DNA of 64,000 nt, taken from Paenibacillus beijingensis (GTDB lineage Bacteria > Bacillota > Bacilli > Paenibacillales > Paenibacillaceae). The notes under the pieces were generated by a model. The model did no database searches. It saw only the letters and a program-made list of their open reading frames with translations, and was not told the DNA's origin. Positions within the stretch are counted from its first letter, which is position 1; every line of letters begins with the position of its first letter. A program made the position numbers and the translations under genes. The stretch spans positions 1,951,001 to 2,015,000 of the forward strand of contig NZ_CP011058.1 of assembly GCF_000961095.1 (NCBI RefSeq), in the 5' to 3' direction. Positions 44,687-53,868 of the stretch are shown piece after piece.

Positions 44687-45406
44687 TTGAACAGGTGGCT
44701 GAAAACGGTGCTGTTTCTGGCCGTATCGATCGTGTTAACCCGGCTCATTCCGTTTTCTTCTTTCTTCCGCAATGTGAATACGATGGTGCACGAATTTTGC
44801 CATGCGCTGCTCACGCTGCTGATGTCAGGCCGTGTGAGCGGCATCCAGCTGCACGCCGACCACAGCGGCGTTACGTACTCCTACCTCTCCTCCTGGTGGA
44901 GTCTGACCGCCGTGTCGCTGGCCGGTTACATCGGCGCATCGCTCTTTTCGCTGCTGCTGTTTGCATTGTACTTCAAACGGCGGGAGCGGACGGGTCTGCT
45001 GCTGATTACGGCCATTGCCCTGCTTATGATCGTGTTTTGGGTGCATGAGGGGTTCGGGGTGTGGTGGCTCGCCGGTTTTATCGGTTTAAACGCAGCGATC
45101 TATTTTTTCGCGCCGGCGTTTGTTCATTGGTACTATGTGCTGCTCGCATTTATTATGCTGGAGGAATCGGTGCTGGGGCCGTTTTACCTGCTTCAGTACG
45201 CGCTGCTCAGCCCGGGGCAGGCCGGCGACGCCGCCAATATGCGGCAGCTGACCGGCATCCCCGCCCTCGTCTGGGCGCTGCTGTTCGTCGTCGTCTCGCT
45301 CTGGTGCGCGGTGAAGTCCGTTGCCTTTTTCGGCAAAATAAGAGCGCCCAAAACGGCCCGGACCGTGCACACGGAGACGAGGCAGCGGCCGTACAGCCGC
45401 GATTAG
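44687..45406 (+). CDS. M50-like membrane metalloprotease
   Basis: 239 residues. The zinc motif HEFCHALL lies near residue 35 and is followed by about six hydrophobic helices, as in M50B-type intramembrane proteases. The TTG at 44687 is preferred because GGAGGTG lies six bases upstream; the GTG at 44678 overlaps that site. It is divergent from the BlaI-type gene, with about 155 bases between the starts. The stop overlaps the convergent alkC stop by four bases. Substrate unknown. Confidence 0.78.
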   Translation: MNRWLKTVLFLAVSIVLTRLIPFSSFFRNVNTMVHEFCHALLTLLMSGRVSGIQLHADHSGVTYSYLSSWWSLTAVSLAGYIGASLFSLLLFALYFKRRERTGLLLITAIALLMIVFWVHEGFGVWWLAGFIGLNAAIYFFAPAFVHWYYVLLAFIMLEESVLGPFYLLQYALLSPGQAGDAANMRQLTGIPALVWALLFVVVSLWCAVKSVAFFGKIRAPKTARTVHTETRQRPYSRD

Positions 45407-46479
45407 ATTAGGCCAAACGTCTGTGCCGCCTTCTCTTCCCCATTCACGATAATCGCGAGCCGGTGGGTGCCGGGGTAATGGCGGCGCGTCGTCAGCGGCT
45501 TGAACGACTGCTTGCCGGTCACGACGCTCGTTCCCGGATCATAGATCCGTTCCGACAGTTTAAACCGTTTCGGGGCGAGGCGGCCGTTTGCCTTCCGATA
45601 GCCGATTTCATACTCCACCCGCAGCTTCCGCGGACCGCCCGACCCGTTATGGAGACGGACCGTGAAGGGGAGCTCCTCCCCGACGTTCACGCTTGTCCGG
45701 GTCAGCTCGACCGACAACACCTCGATTCCGCCGGAATCGCCGAGACCGAACAACCGCAGCGCATCGGGATGCGCCTGCTTGAGCAGCGTTCGGCAGCCGT
45801 GCCGGACGATCCAGTCGGTGTGCGGATGTTTGCCGTACCAGCCGGCGGCCAGCTTCAGCACGAGGGAAGGATGGTCTTTGGCCATGTCGTTCAGATTGTT
45901 GGCGACGCTTTTGCGGACATAAAGCGATTCGTCCTCCTTTAACGCCTCCAGAATCGGCACAATCGGAGCCGGGTCCGCCTTGAAGGCGTCCAGCGCCTGC
46001 GCCCACGGCAAGCGCGGCCTGCAGCCTTCGCTGGCCAGCCGGCGCACATGCTCGCTGTCGTGCCGTGCCCACTGCGCCATCTGCACCATCATGCGCTCCT
46101 GATCGCGCCGGATAAACGGCCGGACGTCAAATTCGGAGCTGGAGAACGGCGTCAGCCGCTCCAGCGCATCGATGGAGCGGTCCCATTCGTCCAGCCCGTT
46201 CACTTCGACAAAGTCGGGAAAAAACAAATATTCGACGCCCCTGCACTGCGGTGCCGCCGCGAGCAGCATATCGAGCGCTTCCCCGTAGGAAGCGGGCAGC
46301 GCCGCGGTTAACGCATGTGTAATATGGCGGATCCGCTGCTTGAACTCTTTCTGCTCCCAGCCCTCATCCAGCACGAGCGCGACAAACCGCCGCCCGTCAA
46401 ACCGGGCGCTTATGCGCTCCATCCGTCCGGCGAATTGTTCGATAAACGTCTGCGAATACACATTTTTAAACGACTCCAT
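45403..46479 (-). CDS. DNA alkylation-repair glycosylase AlkC-like
   Basis: 358 residues. The first 240 or so are HEAT-like helical repeats (FERLTPFSSSEFDVRPFIRRD, SLYVRKSVANNLNDMAKDHP). The last 110 form a beta-rich Ig-like domain (VELTRTSVNVGEELPFTVRLHNGSGG). This order fits AlkC-type enzymes, which remove cationic N3/N7-alkylated bases. It is cytoplasmic and acts on DNA. It ends by overlapping the convergent M50-like gene by four bases. It is the first of two alkylation-repair genes in this part of the window. Confidence 0.82.
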   Translation of the reverse strand: MESFKNVYSQTFIEQFAGRMERISARFDGRRFVALVLDEGWEQKEFKQRIRHITHALTAALPASYGEALDMLLAAAPQCRGVEYLFFPDFVEVNGLDEWDRSIDALERLTPFSSSEFDVRPFIRRDQERMMVQMAQWARHDSEHVRRLASEGCRPRLPWAQALDAFKADPAPIVPILEALKEDESLYVRKSVANNLNDMAKDHPSLVLKLAAGWYGKHPHTDWIVRHGCRTLLKQAHPDALRLFGLGDSGGIEVLSVELTRTSVNVGEELPFTVRLHNGSGGPRKLRVEYEIGYRKANGRLAPKRFKLSERIYDPGTSVVTGKQSFKPLTTRRHYPGTHRLAIIVNGEEKAAQTFGLI

Positions 46480-46679
46480 TCAAGAGTCCCGCCTTTCTTT
46501 TGCTAAGTGCTTTCACTATAGCACATACGTTCGCGTCTGTCGCGCGTGGAACAACCACGGCTGTCCGCCTGCCTTTAGACTTCCAACACGGGAGCCTGTA
46601 TTGTACACTGTTGCTAACAGGTTTGACAGGTTCGCGTTCGCGGCATAACTTTTATCGAAAAAAGGATGGAAGTCTAATC

Positions 46680-47834
46680 ATGGAACATTTAGTCAACGCA
46701 AAGGTGAAAGATATTCAGATAAGCGGCATCCGCAAAATCGCCAATCTCGTTGCGGGTTATCCGGATGCGGTCTCCCTTACGATCGGCCAGCCCGACTTTC
46801 CGACCCCTGTGCACATTATGGAAGCGGCAAAACGGGCCATTGACGCCCAACGGACGGTGTACACGCCCAATCCGGGACTGCCGGAGCTGCGCGAAGCCGT
46901 ATCCGCGTTCGTACGCGGAAAGTACGGTCTGCATTACCGCGGGACCGACGAAGTGATTGTGACTAACGGCGCCAGCCAGGCGCTCGATATCGCCCTGCGC
47001 ACCGTGCTGACGGAAGGGGACGAGGTCATTCTTCCGGGCCCGATCTACCCCGGTTACGAGCCGCTTGTGAAGCTGTCGGGCGGCGTCCCCGTTTACGCCG
47101 ACACGCGCGGCAGCGGCTTCAAGCTGACGGCCGAGCTGCTCGAGCCGCTGTTGACAGAGCGGACAAAAGCGATTATTTTATGCTACCCTTCGAACCCGAC
47201 CGGCCGCGTCATGACGCAAGAGGAGCAGGAAGCGATGGCGCAGCTGCTGCGGGAGAAGGAAGTATTCGTAATATCCGACGAAATTTACAGCGAGCTCGTG
47301 TATGACATTCCTTACCGGTCGATCTCATCTCTGGCCGGCATGAGGGAGCGGACGATCGTTATCAACGGCTTGTCCAAGTCGCACTCCATGACCGGCTGGC
47401 GCATCGGCTTTACATTGGCTCCGGCTGAAATTACGAAGCATATGGTGAAGGTGCACCAATATAACGTCACCTGCGCCAGTTCCATCAGCCAATATGCGGC
47501 GCTGGAAGCTCTGACGGCGGGTTATGACGATGCGCTGCCGATGCGGGACGAGTACTGCAAGCGCCGCGATTATGTATATGAGCGGCTGACGGCGATGGGC
47601 ATGACGCTGGAAAAACCGGAAGGCGCGTTCTACATCTTCCCTTCCATCGAGCGCTACGGCTTGTCCTCAATGGAGTTCACGATGAAGCTGCTGGAGGAGC
47701 AGCGGGTGGCCGTCGTTCCGGGCGACGCCTTCTCGGTGTATGGGGAAGGTTATATCCGCATCTCGTACGCTTACGGGCAGGAAGTTTTGGAGCGTGGCAT
47801 GGACGGTCTGGAAGCGATGGTGAAAAAGCTGTAG
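46680..47834 (+). CDS. patA: PatA-like N-acetyl-LL-diaminopimelate aminotransferase
   Basis: 384 residues of fold-type I aminotransferase class I/II, opening with a typical PatA N-terminus (VKDIQISGIRKIANLV). PLP-binding landmarks are TNGASQALDIALRTVL, CYPSNPTGRVM, ISDEIYSELVYD and the Schiff-base Lys in NGLSKSHSMTGWRIG near 235. It transaminates N-acetyl-2-amino-6-oxopimelate in lysine/DAP synthesis. dapH and the deacetylase lie just beyond on the other strand, completing the acetylated branch. The ATG follows AAAGGATGGA. Confidence 0.88.
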   Translation: MEHLVNAKVKDIQISGIRKIANLVAGYPDAVSLTIGQPDFPTPVHIMEAAKRAIDAQRTVYTPNPGLPELREAVSAFVRGKYGLHYRGTDEVIVTNGASQALDIALRTVLTEGDEVILPGPIYPGYEPLVKLSGGVPVYADTRGSGFKLTAELLEPLLTERTKAIILCYPSNPTGRVMTQEEQEAMAQLLREKEVFVISDEIYSELVYDIPYRSISSLAGMRERTIVINGLSKSHSMTGWRIGFTLAPAEITKHMVKVHQYNVTCASSISQYAALEALTAGYDDALPMRDEYCKRRDYVYERLTAMGMTLEKPEGAFYIFPSIERYGLSSMEFTMKLLEEQRVAVVPGDAFSVYGEGYIRISYAYGQEVLERGMDGLEAMVKKL

Positions 47835-47863
47835 CTTCGAACTTCTAGTGCGGTGCATATAGG

Positions 47864-48008
47864 TCCGCTGCGCGGACGAATCATTCTTCCGATCGCTGTT
47901 GCAGCCGGATCGTTCCGATTACATAACCCTTAACAGGGTTACGATCCGTCTACAAAGGCGAACGCTGTCGCTTCTCCAGAACGATTCGTCTGCTCCGCTC
48001 TTTTTTCA
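47864..48008 (+). repeat. structured intergenic repeat, copy A
   Basis: Starting about 30 bases after the patA stop, this element has nested stems: ACGAATC with GATTCGT outside, GGATCGT with ACGATCC inside, and AACCC with GGGTT at the tip. It ends in CTCCGCTCTTTTTTC. Copy B at 60939-61069 has the same order: CGCTGCGC, CTTCCGATCGC, the AACCC/GGGTT tip, TCGCTTCT, CTCCGCTC and a T-run. Confidence 0.65.
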
Positions 48009-48051
48009 CCGAAATTTCTTTTCTCCCGTTTCCGATTTTAAAAAAGAAAAA

Positions 48052-48085
48052 AAGCCCATTTTCGGTTCATTACGAAAATGGGCTT
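48052..48085 (-). terminator. terminator of the dapH-dapL operon
   Basis: AAGCCCATTTTCG pairs perfectly with CGAAAATGGGCTT around an 8-base loop; a run of seven T follows on the minus strand. Confidence 0.8.
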
Positions 48086-48105
48086 ATTATTTCATTAACG
48101 AAGAT

Positions 48106-49245
48106 CTACTCCCCACGCGACTTCCAGGTGAAATAATCGGTCATCACGGAAATCGCCAGGTCGATTGCCCCCTCGTTCGGCTCCAGCTTGGCGTGATGCA
48201 AGCCGTACGGCGTGTCCACCCCGAGCCAAAACATGAATCCGGGAATTTTCTCGAGCAAATACCCGAAGTCCTCGCCCGTCATCGCTTCGGTGCAATCCAC
48301 CAGCTGCACATCTTCCCGGCGGCGCAGCCAAGCCATCAGCTCTTCGGTGACCGCTTCATCGTTATACACCTGCAAATAGTTCGATCCGTAATCGATCTCT
48401 GCGCGGCAGTCGAAGCCGGCCTCGACGCCCTTCACGAGCGCTTCGATTCTCGACTTTACCAGCTTCATCGTATCGGCGGACAGCGTGCGGATCGTGCCTT
48501 CCAGACGCGCCTTCTCGGCGATAATGTTCTGCTTCGTGCCGCCCTCGATTTTGCCGACGGTTATGACGGCCGCATCGAGCGGGTTGACGTTGCGTGCGAC
48601 GATCGTCTGCAGCTGGCCGACAAGCTGGGCCGCGGCGACGACCATATCATTCGCTTTATGCGGGTAAGCCGCATGTCCGCCCTTGCCGGTCAAATCGATG
48701 AACAGCTCCGACGTATTGGCAAACAAAATGCCCGGCCGCGTCGCAATCGTGCCGACCGGGTACTCCGGCGCAATATGCAGCGCCGCGATCTGGTCGGGCA
48801 TCCAATCGGCCAGTTCTTCGCTCTGCAGCATCGGAAGCGCGCCGCCGGGACCTTCCTCTGCCGGCTGGAACAGGACGATCAGGTCGTCGGCGATCGGCTG
48901 CTGCGTAAAATGCGTCACGATACCGAGCGCGATCGCCATATGAAGATCGTGGCCGCAGGCGTGCATGTAGCCCGGATGCATCGATTGGAAATCATAGCCG
49001 GTGTCCTCCGCGATCGGCAGCGCATCCATGTCGGCCCGGTACCCGAACCGGCGCTTCGGCGCGGTTCCGCGGATACGGACCAGAATGCCGGTCCGCCAGG
49101 TCCGCACCTCCAGCCGTTCCTGTGGCAGCGACGCGATATAATCGAGCAAATAGCGCTGCGTCTTGAACTCCGCGAAGCCGGGCTCCGGGATTTGGTGCAG
49201 GTCGCGGCGAATGCGGACGAACGGGCTTTGTGCAGTTAACGTCAT
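48106..49245 (-). CDS. dapL: N-acetyldiaminopimelate deacetylase
   Basis: 379 residues from the ATG at 49245. It is an M20-family amidohydrolase: metal-binding motifs MHACGHDLHMAIALG and FQPAEEGPGG, a dimerisation lid (TGKGGHAAYPHKANDMV), and EAMTGEDFGYLLEKIPG near the end. It removes the acetyl group from N-acetyl-LL-DAP. It lies downstream of dapH on the same strand with 110 bases between, which contain a small GC hairpin (49299-49317). The protein is of normal length for YkuR-like enzymes. Confidence 0.9.
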   Translation of the reverse strand: MTLTAQSPFVRIRRDLHQIPEPGFAEFKTQRYLLDYIASLPQERLEVRTWRTGILVRIRGTAPKRRFGYRADMDALPIAEDTGYDFQSMHPGYMHACGHDLHMAIALGIVTHFTQQPIADDLIVLFQPAEEGPGGALPMLQSEELADWMPDQIAALHIAPEYPVGTIATRPGILFANTSELFIDLTGKGGHAAYPHKANDMVVAAAQLVGQLQTIVARNVNPLDAAVITVGKIEGGTKQNIIAEKARLEGTIRTLSADTMKLVKSRIEALVKGVEAGFDCRAEIDYGSNYLQVYNDEAVTEELMAWLRRREDVQLVDCTEAMTGEDFGYLLEKIPGFMFWLGVDTPYGLHHAKLEPNEGAIDLAISVMTDYFTWKSRGE

Positions 49246-49354
49246 AGCCTTTTGAAGCCTCCTTCTATAAAAATAACGCTGCTTACATTCAAAGAAAGCC
49301 CGGCGGTAGCCGCCGAGCTTGTCAGGTAAGGCGAAAACCGGCAAGGGGCCGGAC

Positions 49355-50068
49355 CTACAAGGTCCGCAGCTCCTGCAAAATTTCGGTTTTCGATTTCGTT
49401 TTATCGTCGACTTGCTTGATCACGCGTGCCGGTGCGCCGGCTACAACCGTATATTCCGGTACATCCGCCGTTACAATCGCGCCAGCTGCGACAACGGATC
49501 CTTTGCCGATGCGAACGCCTTCCAACACAACCGCGTTGGCGCCGATCAGCACGTCGTCTTCCACAACAACCGGCTGCGCCGAAGGCGGCTCGATGACGCC
49601 CGCAAGCACGGCACCCGCGCCGATGTGGCACATTTTACCGACCTGTACGCGTCCGCCAAGAATGGCGCCCATATCGATCATCGTGCCGGAGCCGATGGAA
49701 ACGCCGATGTTGATGACCGCGCCCATCATGATGACGGCGTTGTCGCCGATGGCGACCATTTCGCGGATGAACGCGCCCGGTTCGATGCGCGCGTTGATGT
49801 TTTTCAGATCAAGCAGCGGGATTGCCGAGTTGCGGCGGTCGTTTTCCACTACATAGTCTTCGATTTTGCCGCTGTTTGCTTCCAGCGCGGCTTGGATAAC
49901 GGCCCAGTCGCCGAATACGACGCCGCTGTTGCCGGAGATGAACGATTGAACGCCTTCGCCGAACGAGACGGATTCAAGATCACCTTTAACATATACTTTA
50001 ACGGGAGTTTTTTTCGTGCTTGTTTTGATCAAATTAATGACATCTTGCGTATTCATTTCAGTAGACAT
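49355..50068 (-). CDS. dapH: tetrahydrodipicolinate N-acetyltransferase
   Basis: 237 residues, matching the family length. The N-terminal half is DapH-type (INLIKTSTKKTPVKVYVKGDLESVSFG). The C-terminal half is a left-handed beta-helix built from hexapeptide repeats (AVIMMGAVINIGVSIGSGTMIDMGAILGG and on), the acetyl-CoA-binding fold. It acetylates tetrahydrodipicolinate, the first committed step of the acetylated DAP branch, supplying lysine and cell-wall DAP. AAAGGAG lies 12 bases before the ATG. Confidence 0.93.
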   Translation of the reverse strand: MSTEMNTQDVINLIKTSTKKTPVKVYVKGDLESVSFGEGVQSFISGNSGVVFGDWAVIQAALEANSGKIEDYVVENDRRNSAIPLLDLKNINARIEPGAFIREMVAIGDNAVIMMGAVINIGVSIGSGTMIDMGAILGGRVQVGKMCHIGAGAVLAGVIEPPSAQPVVVEDDVLIGANAVVLEGVRIGKGSVVAAGAIVTADVPEYTVVAGAPARVIKQVDDKTKSKTEILQELRTL

Positions 50069-50224
50069 GAAATTTAACAGCTCCTTTTCCTTTCATCACC
50101 TACGCCAACCCGGACGGGACAAGCATAAACTACCTCATTTATAGCATAAAAACGGGGGCTCCCGCAATTTGATCCTGTCTAAACTTTTTTAAGCAGACCT
50201 ATTGACACTTGGATGAAAATGATT

Positions 50225-50242
50225 TATCTTTAATTCAAGATA
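50225..50242. promoter_or_regulatory. MhqR-like box 1
   Basis: TATCTTTAATTCAAGATA closely follows the MhqR pattern (TATCTnnAATTnnAGATA) and is followed by ATTAAATT. It precedes a 19-codon open frame and the quinone-resistance genes. Confidence 0.55.
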
Positions 50243-50276
50243 ATTAAATTTGAAACGAATTGAAGGAGCGGATGCG

Positions 50277-50336
50277 ATGAGGACATTGAACCGATGGAAA
50301 CATGCAGGATGGGAAGAAGCAGAAGTTAAGAAATGA
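50277..50336 (+). CDS. 19-residue open frame between the two MhqR-like boxes
   Basis: ATG at 50277 has AAGGAG eight bases upstream, an ideal ribosome site. It encodes MRTLNRWKHAGWEEAEVKK and stops at 50336. An A-run and T-run around GCGC follow. It could be a leader peptide, or the stump of a gene cut short when the operator region was duplicated. Function unknown. Confidence 0.35.
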   Translation: MRTLNRWKHAGWEEAEVKK

Positions 50337-50360
50337 AAAAAGCGCATTTTTTTACTCTAT

Positions 50361-50378
50361 TATCTTAAATTAAAGATT
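50361..50378. promoter_or_regulatory. MhqR-like box 2
   Basis: TATCTTAAATTAAAGATT repeats box 1 with few changes and is again followed by ATTAAATT. It lies about 30 bases upstream of the DoxX-type gene. Confidence 0.5.
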
Positions 50379-50406
50379 ATTAAATTAAAATTAACTGAGG
50401 AGATGA

Positions 50407-50811
50407 ATGAATATGATGGATTTAGGTTTGCTGTTAATTCGCGTTATTGTCGGTGTGTTGTTTATCGGTCACGGTGCTCAGAAGTTGTTCGGTATGTTTG
50501 GAGGCTACGGTCCCAAAGGCACCGGAGGCTGGATGGAATCGGTCGGGATTAGACCGGGTGTAGCGATGGCCGTATTTGCCGGGCTGCTGGAATTGATCGG
50601 CGGGGCCCTGTTCACAGTCGGATTGTTAACTCCGGTGGCGGCGCTCCTGATCGCGCTTACGATGCTGGGCGCCATTGTGAAAGTGCATGGGCCGAACGGG
50701 CTCTGGGCAACTGCTAACGGTTATGAGTACCCGCTGGTGCTGTTGGTCGTTGTGATCGGCGTTGCTTTAATCGGTGCGGGTGCATACTCGCTGGATGCTC
50801 TTTTCTTCTGA
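50407..50811 (+). CDS. DoxX family membrane protein (MhqP-like)
   Basis: 134 residues with four membrane helices in the DoxX pattern (LLIRVIVGVLFIGHGAQKLFGMFGGYG, then FAGLLELIGGALFTVGLL). It is the first gene of a three-gene unit with a ring-cleaving dioxygenase and an FMN reductase, the same classes as in the B. subtilis mhqNOP operon. GAGGAG precedes the start. It probably supports quinone or thiol-stress resistance at the membrane. Confidence 0.87.
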   Translation: MNMMDLGLLLIRVIVGVLFIGHGAQKLFGMFGGYGPKGTGGWMESVGIRPGVAMAVFAGLLELIGGALFTVGLLTPVAALLIALTMLGAIVKVHGPNGLWATANGYEYPLVLLVVVIGVALIGAGAYSLDALFF

Positions 50812-50837
50812 AAAAAATAAATAAGGAGTGATTTTCG

Positions 50838-51785
50838 ATGACTTTACAAACGGCTGGAATTCACCATATCACGGCATTTGCAAGAAATCCGCAAGAAAAC
50901 GTCGATTTTTACGCTGGCGTCCTTGGACTGCGGCTTGTGAAAAAAACGATTAACTTTGACGCTCCCGAGGTCTATCATCTTTATTTCGGCGACAAAGCGG
51001 GCAACCCCGGTACGATCATTACATTTTTCCCTTGGCCGGAATCAAGCGTCGGCCGGATTGGCGGCGGACAAGTGGGCGTCACCACTTACATCGTGCCTGT
51101 CGGAGCGCTTGCTTTCTGGGAAGAACGTCTCGCCGGCTTTGGCATCCCCGTCACCAAGACGACAAGATTTTCTGAGCAATATCTGCAATTCGATGACAAT
51201 GAAGGACTGCACCTCGAGCTGGTCGAAAGAGAAGGCGGGCGGAACAGCGAATGGTCGTTTGACGGCATTTCGACCGATAAGGCCATTAAAGGGTTCGGCG
51301 GTGCGGTGCTGTTCAGTGTGGATTCGGCGAGAACCGTCTCCGTTCTGGAAAACATTCTCGGGCTGACAAAAGTCGGGGAAGACGCAGGTTATGCCCGCTT
51401 CCAAGCTTTCGGTGAAATCGGCAATATCATCGACGTGCCTTTAGCCAATATGAATAGGGGCATCGGAGGGGCTGGAACGGTTCATCATATTGCCTGGAGA
51501 GCCAAAGACTTCGATGAGCATGTACAGTGGCAGCAAGAAGTTTCCCGATCCGGTTATTATCCGACACCCGTTATTGACCGTCAGTATTTCAACGCGATTT
51601 ACTTCCGGGAAGGCGGCGGCATATTATTCGAGATCGCCACAGATCCGCCGGGATTCGCAGTTGACGAGGATGCGGATGCCCTTGGCCAAAAAATTATGCT
51701 GCCTTCGTGGTTTGAGCCAAGCCGCGCACAAATCGAAGCGAATTTGCTGCCGATCCAAGTTAGAGAATTGGAAGCGAAGAAGTGA
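50838..51785 (+). CDS. ring-cleaving dioxygenase, VOC superfamily (MhqO-like)
   Basis: 315 residues with two VOC/glyoxalase modules. Metal-binding His and Glu positions are seen in GIHHITAFA, GTVHHIAWRA and GILFEIATDPPGF. Relatives open the rings of hydroquinones and catechols using iron and oxygen. AAGGAG precedes the ATG, 26 bases after the DoxX stop. Its place between a DoxX protein and an FMN-dependent reductase, behind MhqR-like boxes, supports a quinone-detoxification role. The exact substrate is not known. Confidence 0.9.
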   Translation: MTLQTAGIHHITAFARNPQENVDFYAGVLGLRLVKKTINFDAPEVYHLYFGDKAGNPGTIITFFPWPESSVGRIGGGQVGVTTYIVPVGALAFWEERLAGFGIPVTKTTRFSEQYLQFDDNEGLHLELVEREGGRNSEWSFDGISTDKAIKGFGGAVLFSVDSARTVSVLENILGLTKVGEDAGYARFQAFGEIGNIIDVPLANMNRGIGGAGTVHHIAWRAKDFDEHVQWQQEVSRSGYYPTPVIDRQYFNAIYFREGGGILFEIATDPPGFAVDEDADALGQKIMLPSWFEPSRAQIEANLLPIQVRELEAKK

Positions 51786-51902
51786 TGAGGCCTAATTTCT
51801 CGAGGGTGGACGGGTCGATGCGCAGAAGTTAGCCGCGGTTCGTCGCCCGGCAGGGCAAAGAGTTGAATGTGCTATTTCAACAAACTTTAGGAGGACGGGA
51901 CA

Positions 51903-52463
51903 ATGACGAAGAAGATCGGAATTATTGTAGGAAGCTTAAGGGAAAACTCATTCAACCGGATGATTGCGGAGACGATTCCCGAGCTTGAGCCTTCTGTCGA
52001 ATATGAGTTGATCTCTTTAGCGGAACTCCCTCTTTACAATGGCGATTTGGACCGTGGGGACGGTCCCGAGTCCGTCCGGCTCTTCCGTGAAGCGATTAAG
52101 AGGGCCGACGGCATCATCATTGTCAGCCCTGAATATAACTCGGGTATTCCCGGCGTACTGAAGAACGCTCTGGACTGGGCCTCGACACCGACCAAAACGG
52201 CGGTACTGCGCAGGAAGCCGGCCGGAATCGTTGGGGCTACTCCGGGGGTCAAAGGCACAATCTTGTCGCAGCAGCAGATCCGGCAGACGCTGGAGGCCAC
52301 CCAAGCTTATGTACTGCCTTTTCAAAAAATGTATATTTCGCAAGTGATGGATAAGGTGGACGCGCAGCGCCGCATTTTGACGGACGAAACAACCCGCAGC
52401 TATTTGCAGCGCTATGTGCAGCAATTCATCCACTGGATTGATCAGGTTCCATCTTTGGATTGA
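51903..52463 (+). CDS. NAD(P)H-dependent FMN reductase (quinone/azo reductase type)
   Basis: 186 residues with a flavodoxin-like fold. The FMN phosphate loop GSLRENSFNRM is at the N-terminus, and SPEYNSGIPGVLKNALDWAS is the family signature. It reduces quinones or azo compounds by two electrons, avoiding semiquinone formation. AGGAGG lies close upstream. A gap of 117 bases separates it from the dioxygenase gene, still probably in one transcript. The stop is one base from the convergent LtrA stop, with no terminator between. Confidence 0.9.
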   Translation: MTKKIGIIVGSLRENSFNRMIAETIPELEPSVEYELISLAELPLYNGDLDRGDGPESVRLFREAIKRADGIIIVSPEYNSGIPGVLKNALDWASTPTKTAVLRRKPAGIVGATPGVKGTILSQQQIRQTLEATQAYVLPFQKMYISQVMDKVDAQRRILTDETTRSYLQRYVQQFIHWIDQVPSLD

Positions 52464-52464
52464 A

Positions 52465-53673
52465 TTACGCTTGTTTGTTCAGAGGAGCGGGCCGGAGCCG
52501 GCACAGCCGCTCCGAAAATACGGATCCCCATATGGAAACGGCGATAAGCACGACAGTCGAGATGACCGACAAGAGCAGTGCGGAAAACGCGCCGGCGAAA
52601 GGAAAAAGAATCGCAAACGCAAGCAATCCCGTCAGATAGGGTGCAGGAACAACGCCGGCTACGATTCGCATAAACAACAAGTTGCCGAGCAGGAAAAGCT
52701 CCGTTCCTCCGAGAATAACTGCGGCCGCCTTGACGTCGGAATGACCTGTGGGATGGGCCAGCACCAGTTCATCCCCCACGGCCGTCATAATAATGCCTGC
52801 GATCAGAAGAAGATGCGTATAGGTATACGCCGAGCGGGCGACTCTGCCCGGGTCCGCTGAGTGGGCAATGAAGTGATGTCCGGTTTTGGCGGCCACATCG
52901 AAATAAATCCACCACATCGCCACCGTGCCGGCGAAGGCGGCGCCAAAGGCTGCGAGCGTGACGGGATTCCACTCCAGCTTGGCAAATGTCGCCCCCGTCA
53001 CCAGAATCGACTCCCCGAGGGCGATAATGATGAACAAGGCGCAGCGCTCCGCCATATGTGAGCCTTCGATGTCCCAGACTGCGGTTGGCGTTTTGCCGAT
53101 CCGCGGCAGCCAGAAGCCGAGAGAAGGTGCGATGTATTCGATCAAGAGCGCAGCAATCCACAGTGCAAGCCGCCAAGATTCATGCGCAATTCCCCCTGCG
53201 ATCCAGAACGCTCCCGACAAGGACAGCCAGCAGAGAATACGGATGAAATTGATTCTGAGCTCGACCAGGCCTTTGCGAAGCAGCCAGACGGTATACGCTG
53301 TCCGGCCTACCTGAAAGAGCGCATAAGCAAGTCCGAAGTAGAGCCCGGATGACTCGAAAGCCTCGGGAATCGATGTCGACATGATCAGCCCGAGGAGCAT
53401 AAGGACAATCAGCATGACCCGAACATGCAGCGACTCTGGATTCAGCCAGTTGATAACCCAGGCCGTGAAGATCCAGACCCACCATACGGCCATTGTAATA
53501 AGCCCGAGCTGGACGGCTCCTTTCATCGTGAAGTTTTCCAAGAAGGAGTGCGACAGTTGGGTAACCGCGAAGACAAAGATCAAGTCGAAAAACAATTCAA
53601 TGAAAGACACTTTACCCGAATCGCGATTTCCCCTATTGCGAAACAGTACCGCTTCTGAAGTCAATTTTCTCAT
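52465..53673 (-). CDS. LtrA family membrane protein
   Basis: 402 residues from the ATG at 53673 (GGGAG seven bases upstream). About ten membrane helices are visible. The family N-terminus SFIELFFDLIFVFAVTQLSH and the internal AERCALFIIIALGESILVTG are diagnostic of low-temperature-requirement A proteins. The biochemical function of LtrA is not established; Listeria mutants grow poorly in the cold. It is transcribed divergently from thrC. Confidence 0.88.
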   Translation of the reverse strand: MRKLTSEAVLFRNRGNRDSGKVSFIELFFDLIFVFAVTQLSHSFLENFTMKGAVQLGLITMAVWWVWIFTAWVINWLNPESLHVRVMLIVLMLLGLIMSTSIPEAFESSGLYFGLAYALFQVGRTAYTVWLLRKGLVELRINFIRILCWLSLSGAFWIAGGIAHESWRLALWIAALLIEYIAPSLGFWLPRIGKTPTAVWDIEGSHMAERCALFIIIALGESILVTGATFAKLEWNPVTLAAFGAAFAGTVAMWWIYFDVAAKTGHHFIAHSADPGRVARSAYTYTHLLLIAGIIMTAVGDELVLAHPTGHSDVKAAAVILGGTELFLLGNLLFMRIVAGVVPAPYLTGLLAFAILFPFAGAFSALLLSVISTVVLIAVSIWGSVFSERLCRLRPAPLNKQA

Positions 53674-53868
53674 ATATCCGCTCCCTATCGACAATGGCGT
53701 ATCGGAATACCGGTTTGCCATTTTTTTAGTTTGGATGCCGGTACGGCTGAATAGTCCGCATACATCATGATTGTATCATGCGCCGAACCTTGTGATCATC
53801 ACTGTCGAGTTTGGAAAAATGTTAATTTCTTTTCCTGCCATTTGGGGTTAGGAATTCATGCATTTCTT

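Noticed and set aside
46521..46533. SOS-like site upstream of the AlkC-like gene
   Set aside because: CGAACGTATGTGC keeps only one good half; the second half departs from the consensus at key bases.
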